Shown: one piece after another, positions 29,605 to 39,800 of the stretch
Position numbering within the stretch: position 1 is the first letter of the stretch
How the letters are laid out: the number at the start of each line of letters is the position of its first letter
The notes under the pieces: generated by a model
Told to the model about the DNA's origin: nothing
Seen by the model: the letters and a program-made list of their open reading frames with translations, nothing else
Databases searched by the model: none
Translations under genes and position numbers: made by a program
Origin: CADEEN01 sp963740395
GTDB lineage: Bacteria; Pseudomonadota; Gammaproteobacteria; Burkholderiales; Burkholderiaceae_C
Reading direction: 5' to 3'
DNA length: 64,000 nt
Assembly: GCA_963740395.1 (NCBI GenBank)
Contig: CAVUEP010000005.1
Location: 1-64,000, forward strand

Positions 29605-29647
29605 GGGCGATGGCCGGGTTCCCGTCGTGACTGCGTATGAGCAAGTC

Positions 29648-32602
29648 ATGAAAGCCGACGATCTGCGCACACTGTCGACATTGCTCGATCAGGCGATGGA
29701 TCTTCCGTTGGAGGACCGAGAGGCCTGGCTGATGTCATTGCAGGGAGAAGCCTTGCGGCTGGCGCCGACCTTGCGTGAACTGCTGTCGATTCACGCATCG
29801 CGCGAAACGGCTGATCTGGTCGACAGGCCGCCACCGTTCACGGCGCCTGACGAAGACGCAGTACGCCCCAGCGAGTTCGGTGCCGGAGCATCGATCGGTC
29901 CGTATCGACTGCTACGCGAACTTGGCCACGGCGGCATGGGTGAAGTCTGGCTGGCAGAACGCGTCGATGGGCAGATCAAGCGCGAAGTGGCATTGAAGCT
30001 GCCGCTGCTCCATGCGCGACGCAGCGTGCTTGTTCAGCGCTTTGCGCGCGAGCGCGACATTCTCGCTTCGCTCACGCACCCGCACATCGCACGACTCTAC
30101 GACGCCGGACTTGCCGACGACGGCCAGCCCTATCTTGCACTCGAGTTCGTCGAGGGTCTTCCGATCACGGTTTACTGCGCAGAACGTAGGCTGGACATGC
30201 GATCCCGGGTGAGGCTGTTGCAGCAGGTGCTGCAGGCCGTTCAGTTCGCCCACGCGCATCTCGTGATTCACCGCGATTTGAAACCCAGCAACGTGCTGGT
30301 CACCGCAGAGGGACACGCGATGCTGCTGGATTTCGGCATTGCGAAGCTGCTGCAGGGGGAAGACCAGGATGCGGCGGAGACAGAGCTGACGCGCGCGGGC
30401 GGACGGGCGCTGACGCTGCACCACGCCGCGCCCGAGCAGATCAGCGGCTCGGCGATCAGTACTGCGACCGATGTCTGGGCCTTGGGCGTCCTGCTGTACC
30501 AGCTGATTGCAGACCAACTGCCGTTTCGCCAGGAGACGCGCGGCGCGCTCGAGCAGGCCATCCTCACCCAGGATCCGCCCCGTCCCAGCGCTGCCCGCAA
30601 GGTCCGTAGGCTGAATGCCGATCTGGACACGATCGCGCTGAAGGCCTTGAAGAAGTTGCCGGCTGAGCGATATGCCAGTGTCAATGCGTTCGCGGAAGAC
30701 CTGAATCGCTGGCTCGATGGCGAGCCAGTGCGAGCGCAGCCAGACAGCGCCTGGTATCGCGGGCGCAGGTTCGTCGCGCGCAACCGCCTCGGCGTTGCCG
30801 CGGGCCTTGCGGCGGCGCTGGCACTGTTGTCGACCACTTCGGTGGCCATGTGGCAAGCGCTCGAGGCGCGCGGCCAGGCCCGGCGCGCGCAGCAGAACGC
30901 GGATGCGGCGCACAGCGAAGCTCGCCGTGCCCAGGCGGTACAGGACTTCGTACTCGACATCTTTCGCGCCAACAGCCGCGAGCAGTCCGATCCGATCAAG
31001 GCCCAGGCAACCACCGCGCGAGAACTGCTCGACGTCGGCACTGCGCGAGTCGAATTCGCGCTCAAGGATGCGCCAGACAGCCGGCTGCAAGTCCTGGCCA
31101 CGCTGGCAGAGATGTACGTTCAGATCGGTCTGCGCGACCGAGCCCTGGCGCTCGAACGGCAGCGCATGGATCTCGCGCGTTCTGCGCTCGGCCCGTACGA
31201 CCCGCGTCGCGCGACCACGGCGCTCGCACTCTCACAGCACCTGTACGACATCGGACAGCGCGAAGAGGCACGCGCGCTCTTGCAGGAGGCGCGGGGCGTG
31301 CTTGACGCTGCCGGAGACAGCGACTCGCGGGTGCGCGGAGAGCTGTTTCTGAGGGAGGCCAACTTCTTGCGCTATGAATCGCTGCACGGTGCGCAAGCCA
31401 ATGCCGATGCGGCACTCGGGGTCTTCACGCGCCAGCATGCAAGTGGCCTGGTGCTCGTGCGCGCCCATCACTTGGCCGGGCGTGTGCATCTCGGTGTATT
31501 CGATTTCGTGAAGGCACACGCATTTCTAAGTGCGGGTCAGGCGCTGGCCGTTCGCAGCGGAATCGAGGCTTCGGCGGGCATGATCCTGATCGCTGGCGAC
31601 CTGGCCGAGGCACAACAGTCCGTGGGGAAGTTCGCCGACGCCGAGCAAACCCTGCGCGATGCGATTGCAGCTGCCGATCGCACGCACGGGGCGGGCAGTG
31701 GGGTTGCCCTGATGCTGCGAATTGCGCTGGTCGACCTGTTGCTTCGGACCGGTCGCACCGCCGAAGGTCTGGCGTTGCAGGAGGCAACTACGGAGGCGAT
31801 CGCGCGGACGCGGCAGCCGCTGGACGCCCACTGGCGCCGCAATGCCGAGTACCTGCAGACGCGATTTCTGTACGACTTTGGGCGGCCTGAACAGGCCGTG
31901 CCTGGTCTGCGCGCGGCCGTCGAACTGCTGGCGCGAGAACTTCCGCGGTCTGTCGCACACGTAGAACGCCGGCGTCAGTTGGCGGAGGCCCTTACGGCGC
32001 TCGGGCGCCTGGACGAAGTCGATCAACTTCTCGACGACGCGACGGCTGGCTGGGAGCGCTATACGGCGGGCATGAGTCAGCCATGGATGAATGGCCACTT
32101 GTTGCTCGCGCGCGGCCGCCTCCGACTGGCCCAGGGTCGCGTGACCGATGCGATTGCATTGCTGCAGCAGATCGTGCCCAGCCGCATGCCAGCCGAGGCG
32201 GCGTTCGATGCGCAATTGATGCGGCGCGACGTGGCGTTGTCCGATGCCTGGTTCGCGCTCGGAGAACCGGACCGCGCGGCCGATGCGGCACGGTCGGTGA
32301 TCGTGACCCTCGACCGCATGGAGCCACCTTACCGACTGCCCCACATCGAAGCATCCGCCTGGGTGGCGCTCGGGCGGGCCCAGCAGCAGTTGGGCGATCT
32401 GACGACGGCGCGCACCAGCCTCGAGCGCGCAGTTGCCCTGCGCAGCAATCACGATGCGCAGGGCAGCTTCTGGCTGGCACAGGCGCAGCAGGCCCTGGCC
32501 AATTGCATGGTGCGACAGGGTGACGTTTCGGCGGCGCATCGATTGCTGGCCCACACGCAAGGTACACCGCCGGCAGCCGGAGCGAAGCGCGGGTCGCCCT
32601 GA
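29648..32602 (+). CDS. Transmembrane serine/threonine protein kinase with C-terminal TPR sensor
   Basis: From ATG 29648 the product is 984 residues; GTG 29627 is an alternative. An N-terminal helical region (LLDQAMDLPLEDREAWL) precedes a Hanks-type kinase domain at about 85-365: Gly loop LGHGGMGEVWLA, ATP lysine in EVALKLPL, catalytic loop VIHRDLKPSNVLV, DFG in LLDFGIAKL and APEQISGSAISTATDVWALGVLLYQL. A single transmembrane helix (LGVAAGLAAALALLSTTSVAMW, about 380-402) leads to a coiled stretch and a long TPR region to the end. All catalytic residues are present. It probably phosphorylates the adjacent ECF sigma factor or a partner; the TPR half would sense periplasmic ligands or proteins. 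Confidence 0.94.
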   Translation: MKADDLRTLSTLLDQAMDLPLEDREAWLMSLQGEALRLAPTLRELLSIHASRETADLVDRPPPFTAPDEDAVRPSEFGAGASIGPYRLLRELGHGGMGEVWLAERVDGQIKREVALKLPLLHARRSVLVQRFARERDILASLTHPHIARLYDAGLADDGQPYLALEFVEGLPITVYCAERRLDMRSRVRLLQQVLQAVQFAHAHLVIHRDLKPSNVLVTAEGHAMLLDFGIAKLLQGEDQDAAETELTRAGGRALTLHHAAPEQISGSAISTATDVWALGVLLYQLIADQLPFRQETRGALEQAILTQDPPRPSAARKVRRLNADLDTIALKALKKLPAERYASVNAFAEDLNRWLDGEPVRAQPDSAWYRGRRFVARNRLGVAAGLAAALALLSTTSVAMWQALEARGQARRAQQNADAAHSEARRAQAVQDFVLDIFRANSREQSDPIKAQATTARELLDVGTARVEFALKDAPDSRLQVLATLAEMYVQIGLRDRALALERQRMDLARSALGPYDPRRATTALALSQHLYDIGQREEARALLQEARGVLDAAGDSDSRVRGELFLREANFLRYESLHGAQANADAALGVFTRQHASGLVLVRAHHLAGRVHLGVFDFVKAHAFLSAGQALAVRSGIEASAGMILIAGDLAEAQQSVGKFADAEQTLRDAIAAADRTHGAGSGVALMLRIALVDLLLRTGRTAEGLALQEATTEAIARTRQPLDAHWRRNAEYLQTRFLYDFGRPEQAVPGLRAAVELLARELPRSVAHVERRRQLAEALTALGRLDEVDQLLDDATAGWERYTAGMSQPWMNGHLLLARGRLRLAQGRVTDAIALLQQIVPSRMPAEAAFDAQLMRRDVALSDAWFALGEPDRAADAARSVIVTLDRMEPPYRLPHIEASAWVALGRAQQQLGDLTTARTSLERAVALRSNHDAQGSFWLAQAQQALANCMVRQGDVSAAHRLLAHTQGTPPAAGAKRGSP

Positions 32603-32754
32603 AACGGCAGGTGCACGCGCCCAACCAGCGCGCTCGATTGAGGCCTGCGGACTTCGGCGCGTTGATCATCGCGATGTCCGGATTCGACGAGCACCTGCGT
32701 ATGAGTGGCTAGGGGCAACGAATGGTTCGGTGCTCCCCCCCATTGGAGGCCGCC

Positions 32755-33057
32755 ATGTTGCATCACCTGCATCCCAAACAACAACGAGAAGTCGGTCGCG
32801 TGGCGTCGCGCCTGTTGTCGATTCCCGCTCTGTTGGTGGCACTCGTCGCGGGCTACGTCGCATTGCTCGCGGTGCAGGACGAGTCCACCATCCTGGCCAA
32901 AGCGTCGACTCCGGCGCAGATCGTGCCTGATACGCGTGAGTCCAACGCGCCACCCGTCGCTGCGACGACACAACCCGACGCGACAGCGGCAGTGTCTGTG
33001 CCATCTCCGGACGCCATCGAAGAGCTCGACCCGGTTGGCGCGGGCCGTAACCCCTGA
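32755..33057 (+). CDS. Small membrane-anchored hypothetical protein
   Basis: A 100-residue frame starting at ATG 32755 after a good GGAGG site. Residues about 18-40 are a transmembrane helix (LLSIPALLVALVAGYVALLA), preceded by a charged segment (HPKQQREVGRVASR). The rest is a low-complexity Ala/Pro/Thr-rich exported tail with no cysteine. It resembles a linker-anchored envelope protein. I recognise no family. It lies about 150 bp after the kinase on the same strand and may be an output or partner of the sigma/kinase pair. Confidence 0.6.
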   Translation: MLHHLHPKQQREVGRVASRLLSIPALLVALVAGYVALLAVQDESTILAKASTPAQIVPDTRESNAPPVAATTQPDATAAVSVPSPDAIEELDPVGAGRNP

Positions 33058-33112
33058 TCTCGATCGAGGCGCCTCGACAGCACCCGACTCGACACAACTG
33101 GAGCAAGTAGTC

Positions 33113-33442
33113 ATGCCTACACTCATGTATTTCGCGCGCAGCATTTGCATCGCCGCCTTTGCGTTATCAGGCGCACACACGGCCTGCGCTGCGGTCAACG
33201 ACGACCGGTTCGAGACTGCGATGCAGCTTTACGATGATTGCCGTTACGCAGCCGCCTACGCGCAGCTGGCCGAACTGGCCGACACGGGCCATGCGGAATC
33301 TGCGCGTATTGCGCTGCTGATGCTTCGCTTTGGGCGGTCGCTGTATGGCACCCAATGGGTGGCTTCGCCGCAGCAGGTTCAGCGCTGGCTCGACGCCGCG
33401 ACCCGCGGCCGACAGTTGCTGCTTGCAGAAAGCGCCAGCTGA
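33113..33442 (+). CDS. Small secreted TPR/SEL1-like hypothetical protein
   Basis: A 109-residue protein with a signal peptide (FARSICIAAFALSGAHTACA, cleavage near ACA-AV). The mature part FETAMQLYDDCRYAAAYAQLAELADTGHAESARIALLMLRFG reads as one to two helix-turn-helix repeats of SEL1/TPR type. Two cysteines remain (one near the signal end, one in DDCRY). GGAG lies upstream of the ATG. It follows the preceding small gene by 55 bp. Possibly a periplasmic partner of the TPR domain of the kinase; this is inference. Confidence 0.62.
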   Translation: MPTLMYFARSICIAAFALSGAHTACAAVNDDRFETAMQLYDDCRYAAAYAQLAELADTGHAESARIALLMLRFGRSLYGTQWVASPQQVQRWLDAATRGRQLLLAESAS

Positions 33443-33508
33443 GGCGCTTCACGGTCAGCAATGCGTTCAGCGGAGAGCCGCGTTCTCCATTGCCCATGGA
33501 GGGTTGGC

Positions 33509-33577
33509 AGCGTCATCTCCGGGATCAGCCTGATGGTCCGCGCCGCTGGCCGCGGTGCTTGCTGGCGCTGTCCGCAG
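33509..33577 (+). pseudogene. Relic of an MFS transporter 3' region
   Basis: The stretch translates as RVGSVISGISLMVRAA and then, in another frame, PLAAVLAGA. It aligns with RVGGVISGISLMARAAAPLAA of the MFS gene at 28759-28830. At DNA level the first 41 bases match at roughly 80%, then about 35 more with a small deletion. No start, stop or continuing frame supports a functional gene. It lies in the 244-bp gap between the small secreted protein and the YebE-like gene and marks the far side of the sigma/kinase block. The rest of this gap shows nothing I can name. Confidence 0.6.
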
Positions 33578-33686
33578 CGCATTCGCCGCGGCGCGCATGA
33601 CTTTGGGCGGTGCGCCGCGCATCGGCAGGCACAAGTAGCGCTAGAGTCCGTGCAGTTGACACATTCATTCTGCATCGGAGATCCGC

Positions 33687-34358
33687 ATGAGCGTCCAGGC
33701 CCTGCTCGAGCAGCTGCTTCAGTCCGGCACGTCCAAGGTCAAGGCCGCCCAGCAATCGGGCGACCTGGAAAAGTATGCCAAGGGCGCGCTGGCCGGCGGC
33801 GCCCTGGCCCTGCTGATGGGCGGCCGGCGCGGCCTGGGGGGCACGGTGCTGAAGGTCGGTACCGTGGCGGCACTCGGCACGCTAGCCTGGCGCACTTACA
33901 ACGAGTGGCAGGCCAAGCAGCAGGCCGGCGCGGCGTCTGCGTCGGCGCCGCTGGTGCCTGGCTTCGCGCAACTGCCCGCGCCGCAGGTGGAAGTGCACAG
34001 CCGCGCCATGCTCAAGGCGCTGATTGCGGCAGCCAAGTCAGACGGTCATGTCGACGAGCGCGAGCGCGGCGCGGTCGAGGCCGAGTTGCAGCGACTCGAC
34101 GCGGCGCGCAGCGACCCCGACGCGAGCCGCTGGATGGAGGCCGAGCTGCGCCGGCCGCTGGACCCCGCCGACGTGGCGGCCGCTGCGCACGCCCCTGGCG
34201 CGAGTCCGCAGCTGGGGGCCGAGATCTACCTCGCCAGCCTGGTGGTGGCCGACGACACGACGACGATGGAGCGGGCCTACCTTGATGAGCTGGCGAGGCA
34301 GCTGAAGTTGGCGCCTGAGTTGAAGGCCGACCTGGAGGCAAGGGCCCGCGCGAGCTGA
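33687..34358 (+). CDS. YebE-like DUF533 protein with TerB-like domain
   Basis: The 223-residue protein begins MSVQALLEQLLQSGTSKVKAAQ, then GALAGGALALLMGGRRGLGG, a Gly-rich membrane-associated segment (about 32-65), then ALIAAAKSDGHVDERERGAVEAEL with acidic residues of the TerB-like helical fold (about 110-220). DUF533/YebE proteins are inner-membrane-associated and respond to envelope stress; the molecular role is unknown. It is monocistronic by spacing, and its frame is intact. Confidence 0.85.
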   Translation: MSVQALLEQLLQSGTSKVKAAQQSGDLEKYAKGALAGGALALLMGGRRGLGGTVLKVGTVAALGTLAWRTYNEWQAKQQAGAASASAPLVPGFAQLPAPQVEVHSRAMLKALIAAAKSDGHVDERERGAVEAELQRLDAARSDPDASRWMEAELRRPLDPADVAAAAHAPGASPQLGAEIYLASLVVADDTTTMERAYLDELARQLKLAPELKADLEARARAS

Positions 34359-34413
34359 TCGCTGCCAGGCGCGGCTGCCGAGTGCGATCGAACTCGCGGT
34401 GGACAATGGCCGC

Positions 34414-35638
34414 ATGAGAGAAGAGATCGCGCAGCCGACGCCGCCGTCCGCCCCCCAGCCGCTGGCCGGCCTGCGGGTGGTCGAGTTCACCCACATGGTG
34501 ATGGGCCCGACCTGCGGCATGGTGCTGGCCGACATGGGCGCCGAGGTGATCAAGGTCGAGCCGATCGACGGCGACCGCACGCGGCACCTGCTCGGCGCCG
34601 GCGCCGGCTTCTTCCCGATGTTCAACCGCAACAAGAAGAGCATCGCGATCGACCTGCGCCAGCCCGAGGGCGCTGCGGTGGCGCGCAAGCTGGCGGCGAG
34701 CGCCGACGTGGTGGCCGAGAACTTCAAGCCCGGCACGATGGTCAAGTACGGGCTGGACTACGCCTCGCTGTCGGCGGCCAATCCGCGCCTGATCTACGCC
34801 AGCCACAAGGGCTTCCTGCCCGGCCCCTACGACCACCGCACCGCGCTCGACGAAGTGGTGCAGATGATGGGCGGACTGGCCTACATGACCGGCCGCCCGG
34901 GCGACCCGCTGCGCGCGGGCACCAGCGTCAACGACATCATGGGCGGCATGTTCGGCGCCATCGGCGTGCTCGGCGCGCTGATCCAGCGCGGCATCAGCGG
35001 GCCGCGGCATGGAGGTGCAATCGGCGCTGTTCGAGAACAACGTGTTCCTGGTCGGCCAGCACATGCTGCAGTACGCGATGACGGGCAAGCCCGCCGCGCC
35101 GATGCCCGCGCGCATCAGCCCCTGGGCCATCTACGACGTGTTCACGGTCAAGGACGGCGAGCAGATCTTCCTGGCTGCGGTCAGCGATGCGCAGTGGTTG
35201 ACCTTCTGCGACGCGCTCGGGTTTGCCGACCTGAAGGCCGACGCCTCGCTGGCGCTGCAACAACCAGCGCGTCGAGCGGCGCGCGACGCTGCTGCCGCAG
35301 ATTGCGCGAGCGCTTGAAGGCATTCAGCGCGGCCGAGCTCTCTGCCAAGTTCGAAGCCGTCGGCCTGCCGTTCGCGCCGATCATGCAAACCCGAAGACCT
35401 GTACGACGACCCACACCTGCTGGCCACCGGCGGCCTGGCCGACGTGACGCTGCCCGACGGCGACAAGGCCGGGCAGACCATCAAGACCACGCTGTTCCCG
35501 ATCACGCTGGCCGGCGAACGGCTGGGCGTGCGCTTGAGCCCGCCGCGACTGGGTGAGCATACCGAGGGCCTGCTTGCGGGCCTGGGGTACCCTCGTGAGG
35601 AGATCGACGCGCTGCGCGAGCGGTGCGTAGTGGCCTGA
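34414..35638 (+). CDS. CaiB/BaiF family CoA transferase (four doubled bases)
   Basis: The N-terminus LAGLRVVEFTHMVMGPTCGMVLADMGAEVIKVEP is the class III CoA-transferase signature, followed by GDRTRHLLGAGAGFFPMFNRNKKSIAIDLR. The family's catalytic Asp is probably in GTSVNDIMGGMFGAIG. The C-terminus DLYDDPHLLATGGLADVTLPDG is typical. Frame breaks near 35012 (Gly), 35259 (Leu), 35309 (Ala) and 35388 (first-position C/A, Gln/Lys) restore to 406 residues. It lies 40 bp before the TRAP genes, so it may activate the acid they import. Confidence 0.83.
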
Positions 35639-35678
35639 GTCGCGCCACCCCATTCAATTCGACATCAAGGAGACACTG

Positions 35679-36681
35679 ATGAACCACCGCCGCCGCTTCG
35701 CCGTTCGATGCACCACCCTGGCTGCCGCCATGGCCTTCTGCGGCAGCAGCATGGCCGCGGATTTCACGATGCGCATCAGCCACCAGTTCCCGCCGACGCA
35801 CCACACGGCGCAGAACCTCGAGCAGTTCGCCAAGGACGTCAAGGCCGCCGACCAAGGGCCGCGTCGAGGTGCAGAACTTCGGCGCCGCGCAGCTGTTCAA
35901 GCCGAACCAGAACCACCCGGCCGTGGCCAGCGGCAAGATCGAGGCCGCGGCCATCCTGAGCTTCCAGTGGGGCGGCACGATCCCCGAGATGAGCGTCACC
36001 ATCATTCCCTACCTGATGACCTCGGTGGCCAAGCAGAAGGCCTTCATCAAGTCCGATGCCGCCAAGCTGCTCGACGCCAAGATGGCGGACAAGGGCGTGA
36101 CCAACATCGCCTGGATCGTCGACACCAACGACGGCATCTTCACCTCCAACGGCAAGCCGCTGGTCGTGCCGGCCGACTTCGCCGGCATGAAGATCCGCGG
36201 CCTGAACAAGCTGTTCGACGAAGGCCTGGTGGCCATGGGCGCAGCACCGTCGGCGATGCCGGGCTCCGAGGTCTACCAGGCGCTGCAGACCGGTGTCATC
36301 GACGCCGGCTTCACCGGCGTCGAGGCGGCCAACAGCCGCAAGTTCTACGAGGTGCAGAAGTTCGGCGTGGCCTCCAACATCATCCTGGCCTTCGACAACC
36401 TGGTGGTGAACCCGGCCTGGTGGAAAGGGCTGCCGGCCGACGTGCGCGCAGCGATCCAGGCGGCGGCCGACAAGGCCGTGGCACGCTCGATCCGCAAGTC
36501 CGACGGCATTCCGCCGGAGAACATCAAGGTGCTCAACGACAAGGGCATGAAGGCCGTGGCGCTGACCAAGGCGCAGGAGAAGGTCATGGCCGATGCGATG
36601 CAGCCGGCGGTGAAGAAGGAGTTCCTGCGCGCGACCGCGCCCGACGGCGTGAAGCTGCTCGAGGCGCTCGACAAGCTCTGA
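35679..36681 (+). CDS. TRAP transporter substrate-binding protein DctP-type (one doubled base)
   Basis: A signal peptide (FAVRCTTLAAAMAFCGSSMAA) leads into FTMRISHQFPPTHHTAQNLEQFAKDV. After a doubled base at 35849/35850 (GCC-G-ACC, Ala) the frame continues VEVQNFGAAQLFKPNQNHPAV and MKIRGLNKLFDEGLVAMGAAPSAMPGSEVYQALQTGVIDAGFTGV. That second stretch includes the DctP specificity region where an Arg (KIRG) binds the ligand carboxylate. Corrected length 333 residues. It feeds the DctQ and DctM proteins downstream; the ligand is a carboxylate of unknown identity. Confidence 0.88.
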
Positions 36682-36694
36682 GCCGGGGCCGGTG

Positions 36695-37257
36695 ATGCAC
36701 GACGAGGCGGCGCGACGGGCCGGCGCTGCGCGCGCTCGGCCGCGTCGTCTCGGCGCTCGCCGCGCCGGCATGGCGCTGGCGGCGGCCAGCCTGCTGCGTC
36801 TCGCTGTGCCTGATCGGCTGGGCGGTGGTGATGCGCTATGCGTTCAACGCCGCGCCGGTCTGGGTCGACGAGGTGGTCGGTTTCCTGCTGGTGGCCATCG
36901 TGCATGCTGGCGGCGGCGCAGACGCTGCGCCGCGGTGAGCACATCGGCGTCGACCTGCTGGTCGACCGGCTGTCGCCGCGCGGCACGCGCTGGGCGCCAG
37001 GCCTGGGCCGCGCTGGCCACCGGCGTCGTCGCCGGCGTGCTGATCATCAACGGCTGGGAGACGGCGCAGCTGGCGCGCATGCTGGGCCTGCTGACCGAGG
37101 GCAACCTCGAGTGGCCGACCTGGTTGCTGATGCTGCTGATGCCGGTCGGCGGCGCCTTGCTGCTGCTGGCGGCGATCGAGGCGCTGTGGCGCGCGCTGGC
37201 CGGTGCTGCCGCCGCTCGGCGCCACGGCGACACGGTGCAGGCAGGACAACGACATGA
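36695..37257 (+). CDS. TRAP transporter small permease DctQ-type (several doubled bases)
   Basis: Reading across three Ala/Val wobble doublings recovers a four-helix small permease: LCLIGWAVVMRYAFNAAPVWVDEVVGFLLVAIVMLAAAQTLRRGEHIGVDLL, the standard DctQ core, then VVAGVLIINGWETAQL and WLLMLLMPVGGALLLLAAIEAL. The 3' end is unresolved: the expected stop overlapping the next ATG (37254-37257) is reached only if two further doublings occur after about 37195. Length about 185 residues. It binds DctM. Confidence 0.72.
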
Positions 37258-38544
37258 TCATCGCGCTGCTCTTCCTCGGCCTGTTGCTGCTGCTGTTCAC
37301 CGGCTTGCCGATCTTCGCCGGGCTGGCCCTGTTCGGCGGCGCGCTGCAGCTACATCACGCAGGGCGAACTCGGCTCGGTCACCGAGGTCATCTTCGGCGA
37401 GGTCAACCGCTACCTGCTGGTGGCGATTCCGCTGTTCGCCTTCATGGCCCACATCATGATCCGCGGCCGGATCGTCGACGACCTGTACGGCACCGCCTAC
37501 ACGCTGACGCGCCACCTGCCCGGTGGCCTGGGCATCGCGACGATCGCGGCCTGCACCATCTTCGCGGCCATTTCGGGCTCCAGCGTGGCCACGGCGCTGA
37601 CCATCGGCGCGGTCGCGATCCCGCAGATGATCAAGTTCGGCTACGACGCCAAGGCGGCCTACGGCCTGGTGGCCGCCGGCGGCACGCTGGGCATCCTGAT
37701 TCCGCCCTCGGGACCGATGGTGCTGTACGGCGTGACCACCGACACCTCGATCGGCGGCCTGTTCATGGCCGGCATCGTGCCCGGGCTGCTGATGGCCGGC
37801 GTGTTCGTCGTCTGGAGCATGACCAGCACCGCGTTCGCGCACCGTCACATCGCGCGCGAGCCGCGCGCCACGCTGCGCGAGGCGATGCAGGCGATCCAGC
37901 AAGGTCGGCCTGGGCCATTCTCGCTGCCGGTGTTCGTGCTCGGCGGCATGTATGCCGGCATCTTCACCGCCACCGAGGCGGCGGCCGCGGGCGCGTGGCT
38001 GGCGCTGTTCGTCGGCGTCGTCGTCTACCGCACGGTCGGGCTGCGCGAGATCTGGGAGTCCGCGGTCGACGCCTGCCGCATCTCGGCGATGCTGTTCATG
38101 ATCCTGGCGGGCGCCTCGGTGTTCGGCCATGTGATGACCAAGCTGCGCATCCCGCAGCAGATCGTCGAAGCCGTGATCGCGGCCGACATCGGCGTCACCG
38201 GCTTCCTGATCGTGATGATGGCGCTGATCTTCGTCCTGGGCATGTTCCTCGAGTCGATCGCCATCATCCTGATCACGACGCCGGTGATCCTGCCGGCGAT
38301 GCTCCACCTGCAGCATCAACCCGATCTGGTACGGCATCCTGCTGGTCATCAACCTCGAGCTGGCACAGATCACGCCGCCGGTGGGCATGAACCTGTTCAC
38401 CATCAAGGCCATCACCGAAGTCGCCGATGGGCCCGATCGTGCGCGGCGCGGCGCCCTATGTGCTGCTGATGATCCTGGTGCATGGCCCTGGTGATGGTCT
38501 GGCCGCAGATCGCGCTCTGGCTGCCGGGCACGATGCGCGGCTGA
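37254..38544 (+). CDS. TRAP transporter large permease DctM-type (four doubled bases)
   Basis: A 12-helix permease: MIIALLFLGLLLLLFTGLPIFAGLALFG, FAAISGSSVATALTIGAVAIPQM (conserved), GGTLGILIPPSGPMVLYG, PVFVLGGMYAGIFTATEAAAAGAWLALF and a C-terminus VINLELAQITPPVGMNLFTIKAITEV. Doubled third bases occur near 37348 (Leu), 38312 (Leu), 38425 (Ala) and 38480 (Val). Collapsed, the protein is 428 residues, the normal DctM length. Sodium-coupled uptake of carboxylates is the family activity. Confidence 0.87.
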
Positions 38545-38644
38545 GGGGCTGCGGGCTGGACGTTGCTGCCCGCGCGTAGCAAACTGCGGCCGCGCCATGT
38601 CGATGGTTCGATCCGCCGACGGCATCGAGGCGCCGGAGGCAACG

Positions 38645-39794
38645 ATGGCAAGCAACAGCAAGAAACCTGCCGCCACCGCTCGCGCGGTCGTGCTCGTCGC
38701 GACGCGCAAGGGCGCCTGGCTTTTCCACGGCGACGCGCAGCGCAAGACCTGGCGCGCCGACGGCCCGCATTTCCTCGGCCACATCGTCAACCACGTCGTG
38801 CTCGACCCGCGCGACGGCAAGACGCTGCTGGCGGCGGCCAAGACCGGGCACCTCGGCCCGACGGTGTTTCGCTCGACCAACCTCGGTCGGAGCTGGAAGG
38901 AGGCGGCAAAGCCGCCGGCATTCGCCAAGGCGGCCGACGGCAAGGGGCGCGCGGTCGACCACACGTTCTGGCTCACGCCGGGCCATGCCAGCCAGCCCGA
39001 CGTCTGGTACGCCGGCACCTCGCCGCAGGGGCTGTTCCGCTCGGACGACGGCGGCGTGAGCTGGGAACCCTTCTCGCCCATCAACGACGACCCGCAGTAC
39101 CGTGAGTGGATGGGCACGGTGCAGGACGGCACGCCCGACGGCCCCAAGCTGCACTCGATCATCGTCGACCCGCGCGACCCCGCGCACCTGTATCTTCGCG
39201 ATGTCGGGCGGCGGCGTGCACGAGTCGCTGCGACGGCGGGCGGAGCTTTCGCGCCGCTGGTCAAGGGCATGGAGGTGGTCGACGGCTTCGACCCGTCCAA
39301 CATCACCTTCCACGACCCGCATTGCGTGCGCCTGTGCCCGAGCAATCCGGATCGCCTGTACCAGCAGAACCACTGCGGCATCTACCGCCTCGACCGGCCG
39401 TCGGACGAATGGGTGCGCATCGGCAAGAACATGCCCAAGAGCGTCGGCGACATCGGCTTCCCGATGGTCGTGCACCCGCGCGATGCCGACACGGCCTGGG
39501 TCTTTCCGATGGACGGCACCGACGTCTGGCCGCGCACCAGCCCGGACGGCAAGCCGGCGGTCTACGTGACGCGCAACGCCGGCAAGACCTGGCAGCGCCA
39601 GGACGACGGCCTGCCGCCGAGCCAGGCCTGGTGGACCGTGAAGCGCCAGGCCATGACGCGCCGATGCGCGCGACCCGCTGGGCCTGTACTTCGGCACCAC
39701 CAGCGGCGAGCTCTGGGCGAGCCGCGACGAGGGCGCGCGCTGGGCTTGCATCGCGCGCCACCTGCCGGAGATCTATGCGGTGGAGGTCGGCTGA
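38645..39794 (+). CDS. BNR-repeat (sialidase/VPS10-like beta-propeller) protein (four doubled bases)
   Basis: From ATG 38645 (GGAGG five bases upstream) the protein has repeated BNR/Asp-box elements: VFRSTNLGRSWKE, LFRSDDGGVSWEP, VYVTRNAGKTWQRQ and LWASRDEGARWACI. There is no signal peptide. Three doubled bases at about 39194, 39231 and 39251 cancel in frame; a fourth near 39660 must be corrected to reach the end YFGTTSGELWASRDEGARW...EIYAVEVG. Corrected length 381 residues. It overlaps functionally unknown members often called exo-alpha-sialidase, though sialidase activity is unsupported. The next gene, a MoaD/ThiS protein, starts 6 bp later. Confidence 0.82.
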
Positions 39795-39800
39795 GCTGCG

